Source: Streptomyces longhuiensis (lineage in GTDB: Bacteria; Actinomycetota; Actinomycetes; Streptomycetales; Streptomycetaceae). From it: 64,000 bases of DNA. A model generated the notes under the pieces. The model was not told the DNA's origin, searched no databases, and saw nothing but the letters and a program-made list of their open reading frames with translations. The position numbers were made by a program, and so were the translations under genes. Positions 1 through 8,590 of this stretch are shown here, in pieces (the first letter of the stretch is position 1; each line of letters begins with the position of its first letter). Location: NCBI RefSeq assembly GCF_020616555.1, contig NZ_CP085173.1, positions 992,001 through 1,056,000 of the forward strand, read 5' to 3'.

Positions 1-1220
1 GAGCTCGTCGGATCCTGGAAGACCATCGCCAGCGACGTGCCGAGCAACTCGCGCAACTCCCGCTCCGGGGTCGTCAGGAGCGGAGTCCCCGCGAACTCAA
101 GCCGGTCCGCGGTCACGACACCCGGCGTCTCGATCAGCCGCGAAACCGCCAGTCCGGTCAGGCTCTTGCCCGATCCGGATTCCCCGACCACACCGATCGC
201 CTCACCGTCGCGCACGGTGAAACTCACGCCGCGCACCGGGACCGTCCACCCGTCCGCACGCGGGAACGCCACATGCAGGTTCTCCACCAACAGCACCGGC
301 TTCGCCGTGGGTTCCTCGGCCGCGGCGGGACGGGCGGGCGGCGCCGGCCGGGCGGGGATCCGCGCGGTCGGGGTGCGCACGCCGACCACCGCGGCGACGG
401 TCTCCCCCACCAGGTTGAACGCGAGACCGGCGAGCACCACTGCCGCACCGGGAGCGAGCGCGGCCGCCGGATTCACGTAGATGCCGTCCAGTCCCTCGCC
501 CAGGAGCCGCCCCCAGTCGTATCGGGGTGCCTGGACGCCGATGCCGAGGAAGGAGAGCGAGGCGAACGCGAGCAGTGCGCCGCCCGCGCTGATGGTGGCG
601 TTCACCATCAGCGGTTCGCCGATGTTGGGCAGGACGTGCCGGACGAGCAACCGGAGCCGGCCGACGCCCGCGATGCGCGCCGCCGATACGTAGTCCCGCC
701 CTGCCACCGACGCGGCGAGGGTCTGCGCCAGCCTGGCGAAGCCCGGCGCCGTCGCGAACGCGATCGCAAGGACCGCGCCTCGGGTGCCCACGCCGAAGAT
801 GACCGCGAAGAACAACGCAAGAAGCAGCCCCGGGAACGCCACCGCGATGTCCACTGCGGAGGTGATCAGCCTGCCGGCCCGGCGCGGCAGCACCGACGGC
901 AAGGTACCCAGCAGGAGACCGACCGTGACGCCGAGCGCCGTGGCGATCACCGCGAGTTCGACCGAGAACCGGGTGGCCACGAGCGTGCGGTAGAAGATGT
1001 CGCGGCCGAGCGAGTCGGTGCCCAACAGGTGTGCCCCGGAGGGGCCTTGGCCGATCGCGTTCGTGTCGACCGCGGCCGCCTGCTCGCCCCACAGCACCGG
1101 TCCCAGGATGGCGAGTGCGGCCAACGCGACCAACAGCGCCAGTGAGCACGCCCCCATCGGGGTGCGCGCGGCCGCCGACCAGGCCGAGCCGCGCCTTCTC
1201 CACTGCGATGTCGACGTCAT
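1..1220 (-). CDS. Peptide ABC transporter permease-ATPase fusion (partial)
   Basis: Inner-membrane and cytoplasmic part of a dipeptide/oligopeptide importer. I translated the minus strand directly because the frame runs off the left edge: 406 codons are visible and the C-terminus is missing. Residues 1-280 are a DppC/OppC-type permease with a GTDSLGRD motif near 67-74 and the EAA-type loop around 180-199. A Pro/Ala linker (about 283-305) follows, and then an ABC ATPase begins, with Walker A GESGSGKS at 346-353 and the Q-loop glutamine at 402 (VFQDP). The ATG at 1218-1220 overlaps the upstream permease stop by one base (TGATG), so the two are translationally coupled. DppC and DppD are normally separate polypeptides. 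No stop lies between them here, so this looks like a true fusion. Walker B and the signature motif lie outside the window. Confidence 0.85.
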   Translation of the reverse strand, partial: MTSTSQWRRRGSAWSAAARTPMGACSLALLVALAALAILGPVLWGEQAAAVDTNAIGQGPSGAHLLGTDSLGRDIFYRTLVATRFSVELAVIATALGVTVGLLLGTLPSVLPRRAGRLITSAVDIAVAFPGLLLALFFAVIFGVGTRGAVLAIAFATAPGFARLAQTLAASVAGRDYVSAARIAGVGRLRLLVRHVLPNIGEPLMVNATISAGGALLAFASLSFLGIGVQAPRYDWGRLLGEGLDGIYVNPAAALAPGAAVVLAGLAFNLVGETVAAVVGVRTPTARIPARPAPPARPAAAEEPTAKPVLLVENLHVAFPRADGWTVPVRGVSFTVRDGEAIGVVGESGSGKSLTGLAVSRLIETPGVVTADRLEFAGTPLLTTPERELRELLGTSLAMVFQDPTS

Positions 1221-2212
1221 CAGCTCTCCCGGATGGTCGAGCGCGGGTCGAGCAGCGCCAGCAGCACGTCGACCGCCAGGTTCACCAGCAGCACCCCGAT
1301 GCCGTAGACGAGCACGATGCCCTGCACCGTCGGATAGTCCTTCGCCAGAATCGACTGCACGATCGTCGAGCCGAGCCCGGGCCAGGCGAAGACGTTCTCC
1401 ACCAGCACCGTCCCGGCGACCATCGCGGTGAGCATCAGCCCGCCCAACGTCAGCGTGGCGGTCAGCGCGCTCGGCAGGGCGTGCCGGACGTACACGAGCC
1501 GGGCGGGCAGCCGCTTCGCCCGGGCGGTGCGGACGAAGTCGTCGCCGAGCACAGACAGCGTCTCCACCCGTACGATCCGCGCCAGCACCGCCGTCGCCCC
1601 GGTCGCCAGTGCCGTCACCGGCAGCACGAACGTGCTCGCGCCGCCGCTCCCGGCGACCGGGAACCAGCCGAGGCGCACGGCGAAGAACGCGACAAGGCCG
1701 ACGGCGACGAGGAACTCAGGGACGGCGGCCAGGAACACGCTCACCGAGGTGAATCCCAGCTCGACGCCCCGCCGTCCGCCGCCCCTGGTCAACACCGCGA
1801 ACAGCACGCCGAGCGGAATCGCCAGGGCGGCCACCACCACGAACGCCGGCACGGCCAGCGCGAGCGTCGCGGGCAGACGGTCGCCGATCACCTGCGCCAC
1901 CGGCAGGTTGCTCGTCATCGACGTACCGAAGTCGCCGGTGAACAGGTTGCCGAGGTAGTGGCCGTACTGCACCCACAAGGGGTCGTTCAGGCCGAGTGCT
2001 TGGCGCCGGGCCTCGACCAGCTCGTTGGGTGCGGTCATTCCCAGCGCCGCCCGGACCGGGTCGCCCGGGACCAGGTGGATCATCAGGAATGCCGTGGTCA
2101 GCAGCACCCACAGCGCGACGAGGAATCGCCGCAGCCTGCGCCGTGCGAACGGCAGCCACGGGCCGCCCCGGATTCCGGCACGCAGGGCGGCCGGCACTGC
2201 AGCGGTGGCCAT
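1220..2212 (-). CDS. Peptide ABC transporter permease (DppB-like)
   Basis: Integral membrane subunit of the same peptide importer, 330 aa. The N-terminal helix is followed by the DppB/OppB hallmark HLVPGDPVRAALG, and there are about six hydrophobic segments with a cytoplasmic EAA loop near the C-terminal half (VRTARAKRLPARLVYVRHA). I chose the ATG at 2210-2212 (MATAAVPAA). The longer open frame upstream overlaps the binding-protein gene and has no family similarity. The start overlaps that gene's stop as TGATG, and the stop overlaps the next ATG the same way. The gene is therefore in the middle of a tightly coupled operon. Confidence 0.9.
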   Translation of the reverse strand: MATAAVPAALRAGIRGGPWLPFARRRLRRFLVALWVLLTTAFLMIHLVPGDPVRAALGMTAPNELVEARRQALGLNDPLWVQYGHYLGNLFTGDFGTSMTSNLPVAQVIGDRLPATLALAVPAFVVVAALAIPLGVLFAVLTRGGGRRGVELGFTSVSVFLAAVPEFLVAVGLVAFFAVRLGWFPVAGSGGASTFVLPVTALATGATAVLARIVRVETLSVLGDDFVRTARAKRLPARLVYVRHALPSALTATLTLGGLMLTAMVAGTVLVENVFAWPGLGSTIVQSILAKDYPTVQGIVLVYGIGVLLVNLAVDVLLALLDPRSTIRES

Positions 2213-3801
2213 CAGCCGTACATCCGTATCGAAGACGGCGTGATGGAACCAGCGCTGACCTCGAACCGCGCTCCAGTGCCGAAGAACGGGACGACCGAGT
2301 GGACGTAGGGGACGACGTCGACGCGCTTGATCAGGGACGTCTCGGCCGCGACCCAAGCGCGGCAGCTGTCGTCGCCGACCAGCCCCGCCGCCCGACGCAC
2401 CTGAGACTCGTACCCGGCGTTCTCGACGTGCGCGAAGTTGGTGCCCTGCGGCGGCGCCTTGCCCGACACGAACCGCACTGCCTGGCTCGGCAGTTCGAAG
2501 CCGAACGGCGCCATCGAGACATCCCACGCTCCGGTGGTGAACAGCGCCTGGTTGAGCCCGGAGCTGTCGACGCCCTTCAGCCTGACGTCGACTCCGATGC
2601 TCTTCCAGGTCTGCTGCGCCAGCTCGGCGGTGGGCGCCATGGTCGGCCCGAGTTGCGTCGCGTAGATCATGGTGAGGGCGAGCCGCTTGCCGTCCTTGAC
2701 GCGCACGCCACTCGGGCCCACGCGCCAGCCCGCCGCGTCGAGCGCAGCTCTGGCCGCGGCGAGGTCGTGCGCGGGAAGGTTGCCCTTCACGGTGTCGCCC
2801 GTACAGGCCCGGGGTTCGGCCGTGACCATCCCCGTGGCCGGTGTGCCGGTGCCGCTGGTGAGCACCTTGCCGAGCTGCGTCAGGTCAAGTGCCTGGACCA
2901 GGGCGCGGCGGACGCCTTCGTCCTGGACGGCCCGGCCGGGAGCCTCGTTGAAGAACAACTCCCCCATCGGGGCCAGGTAGTCGGCGTGGAACAGCTTCTG
3001 GGCGGCGAGCCGCTTCTTGTCGGGCCCGACCGTGGCGGCGGCGTTGAGGCCGCCGGACAGCAGCAGGTTCGCCGAGGTGGTGGCGTTCGGAACCACCCGC
3101 ACGACCACCTTGTCGGGCAGCCCCGGCTGGTTCGTCTTCCACGCGCCCGGCCCCCACGTGTAGTCCTTGCGCCGAGTGAGCGTGTAGTGGTCGTTGGGTA
3201 CGGCCTCGGTGACGGTGAACATGCCGGTGCCCGCCCCGCCCTTGGCCAGCAGCGAACGGTCCCGCAGGCCCGCGGCGCACACCATCGGCAGCCGGCCCGC
3301 GTTGCGCAGCAGGAACGCGTCCGGCGCTCCGCTGGTGACAGTGACGGTGCGGCTCGCGTTGTCGCCGGTCGCCTTCGTTCCGGGCGCGATGGTCACCCCC
3401 GCGAACGGGGACTTGTTCGCCGGGTCACCCACGAAGTTGATGTTCGCCGCGACGTCCGCGGCGGTCAGCGGCGAGCCGTCGGCACAGGTGATGCCGTGCC
3501 GCAGGCTGAAGGTGGCTTTCGTCGTCGTGGCGTGCCACTTGTCCGCCAGACCCGTCACCGGCTTTCCGGCCGGGTCGACGTTGAGCAGCGAGTCATAGAG
3601 GTAGCGGTCGGTCTGGATGGCGACCGAGAGGACAGTCATCTGCGGGTCGAGGCTTCCGGGGTCGGACGCGATCGCCTGCGTGAAGGTCCTGCCTTCCACC
3701 AGTTTCTGGTGTGCGGTCCGCCCCTGCGTGGACTGCGAGACTCCCCCGCACGCGCTCACCGTCAGCGCCAGCGCGCCGAGCAGCACGACCCGGCGCCTCA
3801 T
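2212..3801 (-). CDS. Peptide-binding lipoprotein (SBP family 5)
   Basis: Extracytoplasmic solute-binding protein of the DppA/OppA family, 529 aa, which delivers peptides to the adjacent permeases. A short basic N-terminus and hydrophobic stretch end in a lipobox (TVSAC, Cys18), so it should be a membrane-anchored lipoprotein. Downstream there is family-5 character: DPGSLDPQ, a run of SLRHGITCADGSPLTAADV, and later motifs around the hinge. I chose the ATG at 3799-3801 because it gives the lipoprotein signal. It overlaps the upstream hydrolase stop as ATGA. The ligand cannot be read from the sequence. The neighbouring SxxK hydrolases suggest short peptides, possibly containing D-residues. Confidence 0.9.
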   Translation of the reverse strand: MRRRVVLLGALALTVSACGGVSQSTQGRTAHQKLVEGRTFTQAIASDPGSLDPQMTVLSVAIQTDRYLYDSLLNVDPAGKPVTGLADKWHATTTKATFSLRHGITCADGSPLTAADVAANINFVGDPANKSPFAGVTIAPGTKATGDNASRTVTVTSGAPDAFLLRNAGRLPMVCAAGLRDRSLLAKGGAGTGMFTVTEAVPNDHYTLTRRKDYTWGPGAWKTNQPGLPDKVVVRVVPNATTSANLLLSGGLNAAATVGPDKKRLAAQKLFHADYLAPMGELFFNEAPGRAVQDEGVRRALVQALDLTQLGKVLTSGTGTPATGMVTAEPRACTGDTVKGNLPAHDLAAARAALDAAGWRVGPSGVRVKDGKRLALTMIYATQLGPTMAPTAELAQQTWKSIGVDVRLKGVDSSGLNQALFTTGAWDVSMAPFGFELPSQAVRFVSGKAPPQGTNFAHVENAGYESQVRRAAGLVGDDSCRAWVAAETSLIKRVDVVPYVHSVVPFFGTGARFEVSAGSITPSSIRMYG

Positions 3802-4697
3802 GACGTCACTCCGTGGCGGAGATGGTCCACGGCGAGCCGGGCGGCCCTGCCGATCGAGGTGTCGACAGCGGGCCTGCGGTCCTCCAGGGAGTCCGCGCGG
3901 GTGAACACCGCGACGGCGTACTGCCGACCGTCCGGGTAGGTCAGCACCCCTGCTTCGTTGCGGACCGCGGGTAGCGTGCCCGTCTTGGCCGCCACCTGGA
4001 CCCCGGTGTCGAGGCCGGACGAGATCCGGTGCGGCCAGATCTGCCGTCCCATGATCGCGCGGACCTTCGCGCAAGCTTCAGGATCGGCCGCGCGGTCGGT
4101 CCAGATCGCGTCGAGCAGCCGGGTGATCTCCCGCGGGGTCGACGACGTCGTCCTGGCCGGGTCGAGCACCGCCAGCTTCCACAGCTGTTCCGGGGCGGCC
4201 GCGGCGAGCGCGGCCTCCACGTCGTCGTCCTCACCGACACCGAGGTCGGACAGCAACGACGCGAACAGGTCCTCGCAGCAGCCGCGGATACGCGTGCGGG
4301 ACAGTCCGAGGTCGGTGAGCACGCGGTCCACGGCGTCCTGCCCGATCCGGTGGAACACGACGTCGGTGGCGGCGTTGTCGCTCATGGTCAGCATGAACAG
4401 CGCCAGGTCGCGCCAACTCATCTCCACGTCGTCGGCGCACCCGGCCGAGCCGATCCCGCCGATGCGGTAGCGCGCGGTGACCCGTGTCCGTTCGGTCTCG
4501 TCCAGCCGTCCGGCGGCCACCTCGCGGGCGTAGGCGACCGCGACCGGGATCTTGAAGACCGACGCCAGGACCACCGGGGCGTCCGCGCCGACGGCGACCT
4601 CGGGGCCGTCGGTCACGCCGACTTCACGGGCGTGCAGGAACCCTTGCGCACCTGCCTCGGCGAAGACCGCGGCGATCTCGTCAGCGATGGCGTTCAC
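3798..4697 (-). CDS. Class A beta-lactamase-like serine hydrolase
   Basis: A 299-aa member of the penicillin-recognising SxxK superfamily (class A beta-lactamase fold, COG2367 type). The three active-site elements are visible: S46-V-F-K49, S106-D-N108 and K238-T-G240. I see no ExxLN omega-loop glutamate, so real beta-lactamase activity is doubtful. There is also no signal peptide, which argues for a cytoplasmic enzyme. The start is a GTG (4695-4697) overlapping the upstream stop as GTGA, and the stop overlaps the binding-protein ATG. By operon context it probably hydrolyses imported peptides or amides, perhaps with D-amino acid specificity. That substrate is inference. Confidence 0.8.
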   Translation of the reverse strand: MNAIADEIAAVFAEAGAQGFLHAREVGVTDGPEVAVGADAPVVLASVFKIPVAVAYAREVAAGRLDETERTRVTARYRIGGIGSAGCADDVEMSWRDLALFMLTMSDNAATDVVFHRIGQDAVDRVLTDLGLSRTRIRGCCEDLFASLLSDLGVGEDDDVEAALAAAAPEQLWKLAVLDPARTTSSTPREITRLLDAIWTDRAADPEACAKVRAIMGRQIWPHRISSGLDTGVQVAAKTGTLPAVRNEAGVLTYPDGRQYAVAVFTRADSLEDRRPAVDTSIGRAARLAVDHLRHGVTS

Positions 4698-6085
4698 CGG
4701 CTCACCCGCCGATCGGCCCGGCCGGTGTGCAGGAACTGCGCCCGCCCGGTCCCATCGTCTCCGACGAACGCGTGCACCGGGTGCATGCCGTGCTGCGGCT
4801 TCACCGGGATCAGCTTGTCGCCGTCGTACGCGACCAGTTCGATCCTTTCCGGCGGACCGCCGTCGAGCTCGGCGAACACTCCCTTCGGGGTCCGCTCGAC
4901 CCACAGCCGGCCGTCGGCGTCCTCGCTGACGACGGTGTCGCTGACGGACGACGAGTACGCGCCCACGAACCTCGCTGTCTCGACACATGGGGCGTTGGCG
5001 TCCGGCACCGGGAGCGCCGGCATTTCTATTCCGGCCAGCTCGCGCAGCACGCGTCCGACGAGTTCGACGTACAGCGGGAGCGGGTTGCCGCCGTTGGTCA
5101 GCAGTGCCACCGCGATGTCGTGTTCGGGAGCCACGCGCAGGAAGGCCGACTGGCCGAGCGTGCCTCCGTCGTGGCCGACCACCGCGCCGCCGGGCCAGTC
5201 GAAGAGCGACCAGCCCAGTCCCCAGGCGTCGCCCATCAGACCGAGATCCGGCAGTTCCACCTCGCGGTGCCTCATGGCGAGCGCGCTCTCCGGCGCGAGC
5301 ACCGCCGTCCCGTCGGGCCCCCTGCCCCCGTCGAGATGCATCCGCGCGAATGTCACCAGGTCCCGCGGCCGCATCGCCAGCATCGATCCGGCGGGCGCGT
5401 TCGACCGGGGCAGTGCCCAGACGTGCGCGGGCTGCGGCTCGACGCCCTGCTCCGGCGTGAGGTGCCCCGACGCGGCACGGAACCTGACGGCCTCGTACGG
5501 GCTGGGGGCGACGTGGGTCAGCCCCAGCAGCGTGAACAGGTGGTCGCGCAGGCAGTCGTCGTACGACGTGTCGCGCAGCACCTCGACGATGCGACCGAGT
5601 ACGCAGAAGGCGGCGTTGTTGTACGAGAACATCTCGCCCGGCGCGAACAGCTGGGGCACATCGCCGAGGAGGCTGACGAGCTTGTGCACCGCGTCGTCCC
5701 CGCGTCCGGTGTCGAGGAAGATGTCGCCCTCGAACCCCGAGGTGTGGCACATCAGTTGGCGGACGGTGATCTGCGCGGAGGCCGTCTCGTCACCAACGGC
5801 GAATGCGGGCAGGTACGCCCGGACCGGGGCGTCGATGTCGAGCGCGCCCTCGTCGACGAGCTGCATCGCCAGCGTGGTCGTCCAGACCTTGGTGATCGAA
5901 CCGATCTGGAAGACGGAGTCCGCAGTGGCCTCCACACCGGTGTTCTTGTTCAGCACCCCGGCCGCACGGTCGATCGTCTCGCCGTGCGCGTATACGGCGA
6001 TCGACGCGGCCGGCACCTTGTGTTCGGCCAGCAACTCGGGAAGGCGACTTTCCAACCAGCCACAGAGTTCATTGAGTTCGGACAT
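4694..6085 (-). CDS. Class C beta-lactamase-like serine hydrolase / D-aminopeptidase family
   Basis: A 463-aa serine hydrolase of the AmpC / D-aminopeptidase / EstB family. The motifs are S63-I-T-K66, Y155-N-N157 and H305-D-G307 (the HxG that replaces KTG). After residue ~360 a beta-rich C-terminal extension (SVSDTVVSEDADGRLWVE) resembles the extra domain of D-aminopeptidases and of DUF3471-type proteins. No signal peptide is present. An in-frame GTG lies six bases upstream, but the ATG at 6083-6085 is better spaced from AGAGG. It is the first gene of the tight operon with the class A-like hydrolase and the ABC importer. The family includes D-stereospecific peptidases, esterases and true cephalosporinases. 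The cytoplasmic location favours a peptidase or esterase role. Confidence 0.82.
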   Translation of the reverse strand: MSELNELCGWLESRLPELLAEHKVPAASIAVYAHGETIDRAAGVLNKNTGVEATADSVFQIGSITKVWTTTLAMQLVDEGALDIDAPVRAYLPAFAVGDETASAQITVRQLMCHTSGFEGDIFLDTGRGDDAVHKLVSLLGDVPQLFAPGEMFSYNNAAFCVLGRIVEVLRDTSYDDCLRDHLFTLLGLTHVAPSPYEAVRFRAASGHLTPEQGVEPQPAHVWALPRSNAPAGSMLAMRPRDLVTFARMHLDGGRGPDGTAVLAPESALAMRHREVELPDLGLMGDAWGLGWSLFDWPGGAVVGHDGGTLGQSAFLRVAPEHDIAVALLTNGGNPLPLYVELVGRVLRELAGIEMPALPVPDANAPCVETARFVGAYSSSVSDTVVSEDADGRLWVERTPKGVFAELDGGPPERIELVAYDGDKLIPVKPQHGMHPVHAFVGDDGTGRAQFLHTGRADRRVSR

Positions 6086-6225
6086 GTGCACCTCTTGTCT
6101 CGGCGAGGGAGAACGGGTGATTCCGGGAGGGTATGACCTGCGCGCTCATGGCCGATTCGTGAGAAACGACGAGAACTGGCGAAACCTTCATCGTGGCCGA
6201 CGAAACACCGGGCCGCCGGTATCGG

Positions 6226-7119
6226 TTACCGCCTGAGCCAGTCCACCGCCTGGGCGGCCGCGAACCCGATGAAGGCGTCACGCTCGGGAACCCTCGAACG
6301 GGCGTCGACGGCCCTGGTGAAGACGCCGACCGCGTACCGGCCACCGTCCGGGTACTCCACCACGCCGATCTCGTTGCGCAGTGAGGGCAGCGTGCCGGTC
6401 TTGCCGCTGATCGTGACGTCGTCGTCCGCGAAGCCGGAGCGCAGCCGGTGCGGCCACACCTGCAGTTCCAGCCAGCGCCGGACGTCGGCGCATGCCGCCG
6501 CGGGCGCCGCTTCGTCACGCCAGATCAGGCCCAGCAGGCGGGTGCTCTCCGCGGCGGTGGTCCGGCAGGTCTCTTCGGGTGTCAACGCGCGCAGCTTGGC
6601 GAGTTGTTCGGCAGGCATCGCGGCCAGGATCCGTTCGTCGTCCTGGTAGTCGATCCCGAGGTCCTCCCCGATCGTGCGCAACAGGTCCCCGCAGTCATGG
6701 GGGACGGCCGTCTGCGGGAGGCCGAGTCGACGCAGCGTCTCGGCCACCGCGGCCTTTCCCACCTTCCCGAGGATCAGGTCCGTGGCGACGTTGTCGCTGA
6801 TGCCGATCATCAGGACGGCCAGGTCGTACCAGGACATCGTGACGTCGTGGAGGAACGTCGCGAGGCCGTACGGACTGGCGGTCGGATGTCCTGGCGGCAC
6901 CGTGATCCGCTCGGCGAGGTCGAGTTCACCGTCGGCCGCCTGCCGGGCAAGTTCCACCGCTACGGGGACCTTGAACACGGACGCGGTGACCACCGGCTCG
7001 TCGGCGTCGATGCCCACCTGTCGTGGGCTGTCCAGATCCGCCGCGTGCAGCCGGACCTGGACGCCGACTTCCGCCGCCCGGCCGGTGATTGTCCCGACCA
7101 GTTCCGATTCGGTGACCAT
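6226..7119 (-). CDS. Second class A beta-lactamase-like serine hydrolase
   Basis: A 297-aa paralogue of the hydrolase at 3798-4697. Motifs are S47-V-F-K50, S108-D-N110 and K240-T-G242, and the region before SDN (TMSWYDLAVLMIGISDN) is clearly shared with the paralogue (EMSWRDLALFMLTMSDN). As there, neither a signal peptide nor an obvious Glu166 equivalent is seen. The ATG at 7117-7119 follows a GAAGG ribosome site. It stands about 140 bp upstream of the class C-like gene and about 75 bp downstream of the MFS gene, in the same direction. Two diverged copies next to one importer suggest different peptide substrates rather than antibiotic resistance. Confidence 0.8.
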   Translation of the reverse strand: MVTESELVGTITGRAAEVGVQVRLHAADLDSPRQVGIDADEPVVTASVFKVPVAVELARQAADGELDLAERITVPPGHPTASPYGLATFLHDVTMSWYDLAVLMIGISDNVATDLILGKVGKAAVAETLRRLGLPQTAVPHDCGDLLRTIGEDLGIDYQDDERILAAMPAEQLAKLRALTPEETCRTTAAESTRLLGLIWRDEAAPAAACADVRRWLELQVWPHRLRSGFADDDVTISGKTGTLPSLRNEIGVVEYPDGGRYAVGVFTRAVDARSRVPERDAFIGFAAAQAVDWLRR

Positions 7120-7193
7120 GGGGCGATACCTTCTGTCTGTCGAGGGTGGAGTTTCTGTCCGGACTGGATCTGTCCGTCGGGTGCGCCGGCCGG

Positions 7194-8450
7194 CTACTTC
7201 GTGGCGGTCGGCGGGAAGTTGAACTGTTCGGCTCGCTGCGGGACCCAGAACGCGATCACCGCGGTGAGCAGCGTGGTGCAGATCAGGAAGCCGAACGCGG
7301 CGGTGTAGGAGAACGCGTCCGCCAGCCAGCCCATCGCCAGCGGCGCGATCACGCCGGCGACCTGGCCGCCGAAGTTCGTCATCCCGGAGCCCAGGCCGGC
7401 CACCGCCGTGGGAAGCACGCGCAGCGGAAGGCCGAAGACGCACATCGTCGCCATCCCGAACACTCCGACGGCCAAGGTCTCGTAGAGAGTGAACGTCACC
7501 GCGCTGTCCGCCGACACCATCAGGACGAGCAGGACCGCGGTCACCGTCGCGATGGACACCAGGTACCACCTGGCCTTGTCATGGAAGTACCGGTCGAACA
7601 GCCAGCCGCCGAAGATGGTCGTCGCGAAGCCCACCAGACTCGGGATCGCCGACAGCACCCCGGTCTCGTTCAGCGACAGGTGTCTGGCCTCGAGCAGATA
7701 GCTGGGCACCCAGGTGACGAGGCCGTAGCTGAGCATGTTCATCGCGCAGAACAGCACCGCGAACTTCCACACCGCCGAGGATTTGAGTACTTGTCCACGC
7801 GAGACTTCGGGCGTCGTCACCGTCGTTCGCGGGAGCCGGCTGAGCCGGTCCGGCAACGCCTTGGGCAGGAGCGCCCACAGACCGATGCCGATGGCCGCGC
7901 CGCAACCCGCCATCCACAGGAAGGTGTGCCGCCAGCCGATGCCCGTCAGCAGCGGGGCGACGAGCAGGGGCGCAAGGCCGGCGATCCCACTGGCGGACAG
8001 CATCACACTCGTGGCGGTCCCCCGTCTCTCCGGTGTCGTCCGTTCCGCGATGGCTTTGAACGACGCCGCCGGGAAGGCGCCCTGACAGGCACCGAACAGG
8101 CCACGGAACAGCAGGAGCAGACCGAAGGTGCCGGCCATCCCGGTCAGCGCGGTGAACAGCGACCACAGCAAAAGCGTGATCAGCATCGGTCTGCGGGAGC
8201 CGTACCGGTCGGCCAGGTAGCCTGCCGGTATCTGGCAGATCATGTAGACCAGCGCGAAGACGGTGACCAGCGAGCCCTGCGCGGTCTTGCCGAGATGGAA
8301 CTCCTCTCCGATCGACGGCAGAGCCATGCTGATGGAGAAGCGGTCGATGTAGTCGATCGACCAGGCGCACAGCATGACCACCATCGTGATCGTTGCTGTC
8401 CGGTTGACGCGCTTAGGTGTCCAGGTGTCCTCGGTGACCACCGCGGTCAT
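7194..8450 (-). CDS. MFS transporter (anion:cation symporter-like)
   Basis: A 418-aa, 12-helix major facilitator of the ACS type. The first loop motif is ADRYGSRRPML at about residues 74-84, and DYIDRFSISMALPSIGEEF in helix 1 is typical of ACS carriers for organic anions such as sugar acids and phthalate. I chose the ATG at 8448-8450 because it follows an excellent GGAGG. Longer in-frame starts lack a ribosome site. It lies between the hydrolase genes and the PucR gene, all in the same direction. It may carry an N-acyl amino acid or a product of the pathway. The substrate is unknown. Confidence 0.85.
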   Translation of the reverse strand: MTAVVTEDTWTPKRVNRTATITMVVMLCAWSIDYIDRFSISMALPSIGEEFHLGKTAQGSLVTVFALVYMICQIPAGYLADRYGSRRPMLITLLLWSLFTALTGMAGTFGLLLLFRGLFGACQGAFPAASFKAIAERTTPERRGTATSVMLSASGIAGLAPLLVAPLLTGIGWRHTFLWMAGCGAAIGIGLWALLPKALPDRLSRLPRTTVTTPEVSRGQVLKSSAVWKFAVLFCAMNMLSYGLVTWVPSYLLEARHLSLNETGVLSAIPSLVGFATTIFGGWLFDRYFHDKARWYLVSIATVTAVLLVLMVSADSAVTFTLYETLAVGVFGMATMCVFGLPLRVLPTAVAGLGSGMTNFGGQVAGVIAPLAMGWLADAFSYTAAFGFLICTTLLTAVIAFWVPQRAEQFNFPPTATK

Positions 8451-8590
8451 GGTTACCTCCGTACGGCTGCGTCGGGTTTGATGGCCCATCCTGGACATCA
8501 GGTGACGCAGCGGGTTCGTGGAGTTCCACAAACCTTGAGGTGGTGTTCGGGCGAGGCGGACGAACGTTGTCCCGTTGCGGTGTCCGGCTT

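Noticed and set aside
1996..3939. A 647-codon plus-strand frame opposite the peptide-binding protein
   Set aside because: There is no ribosome site and no recognisable motif. The minus strand carries a lipoprotein with signal and family motifs.
3798..7119. Reading the serine hydrolases as a beta-lactam resistance cluster
   Set aside because: There are no signal peptides and no Glu166-type motif, and the tight coupling with a peptide importer points to peptide metabolism.
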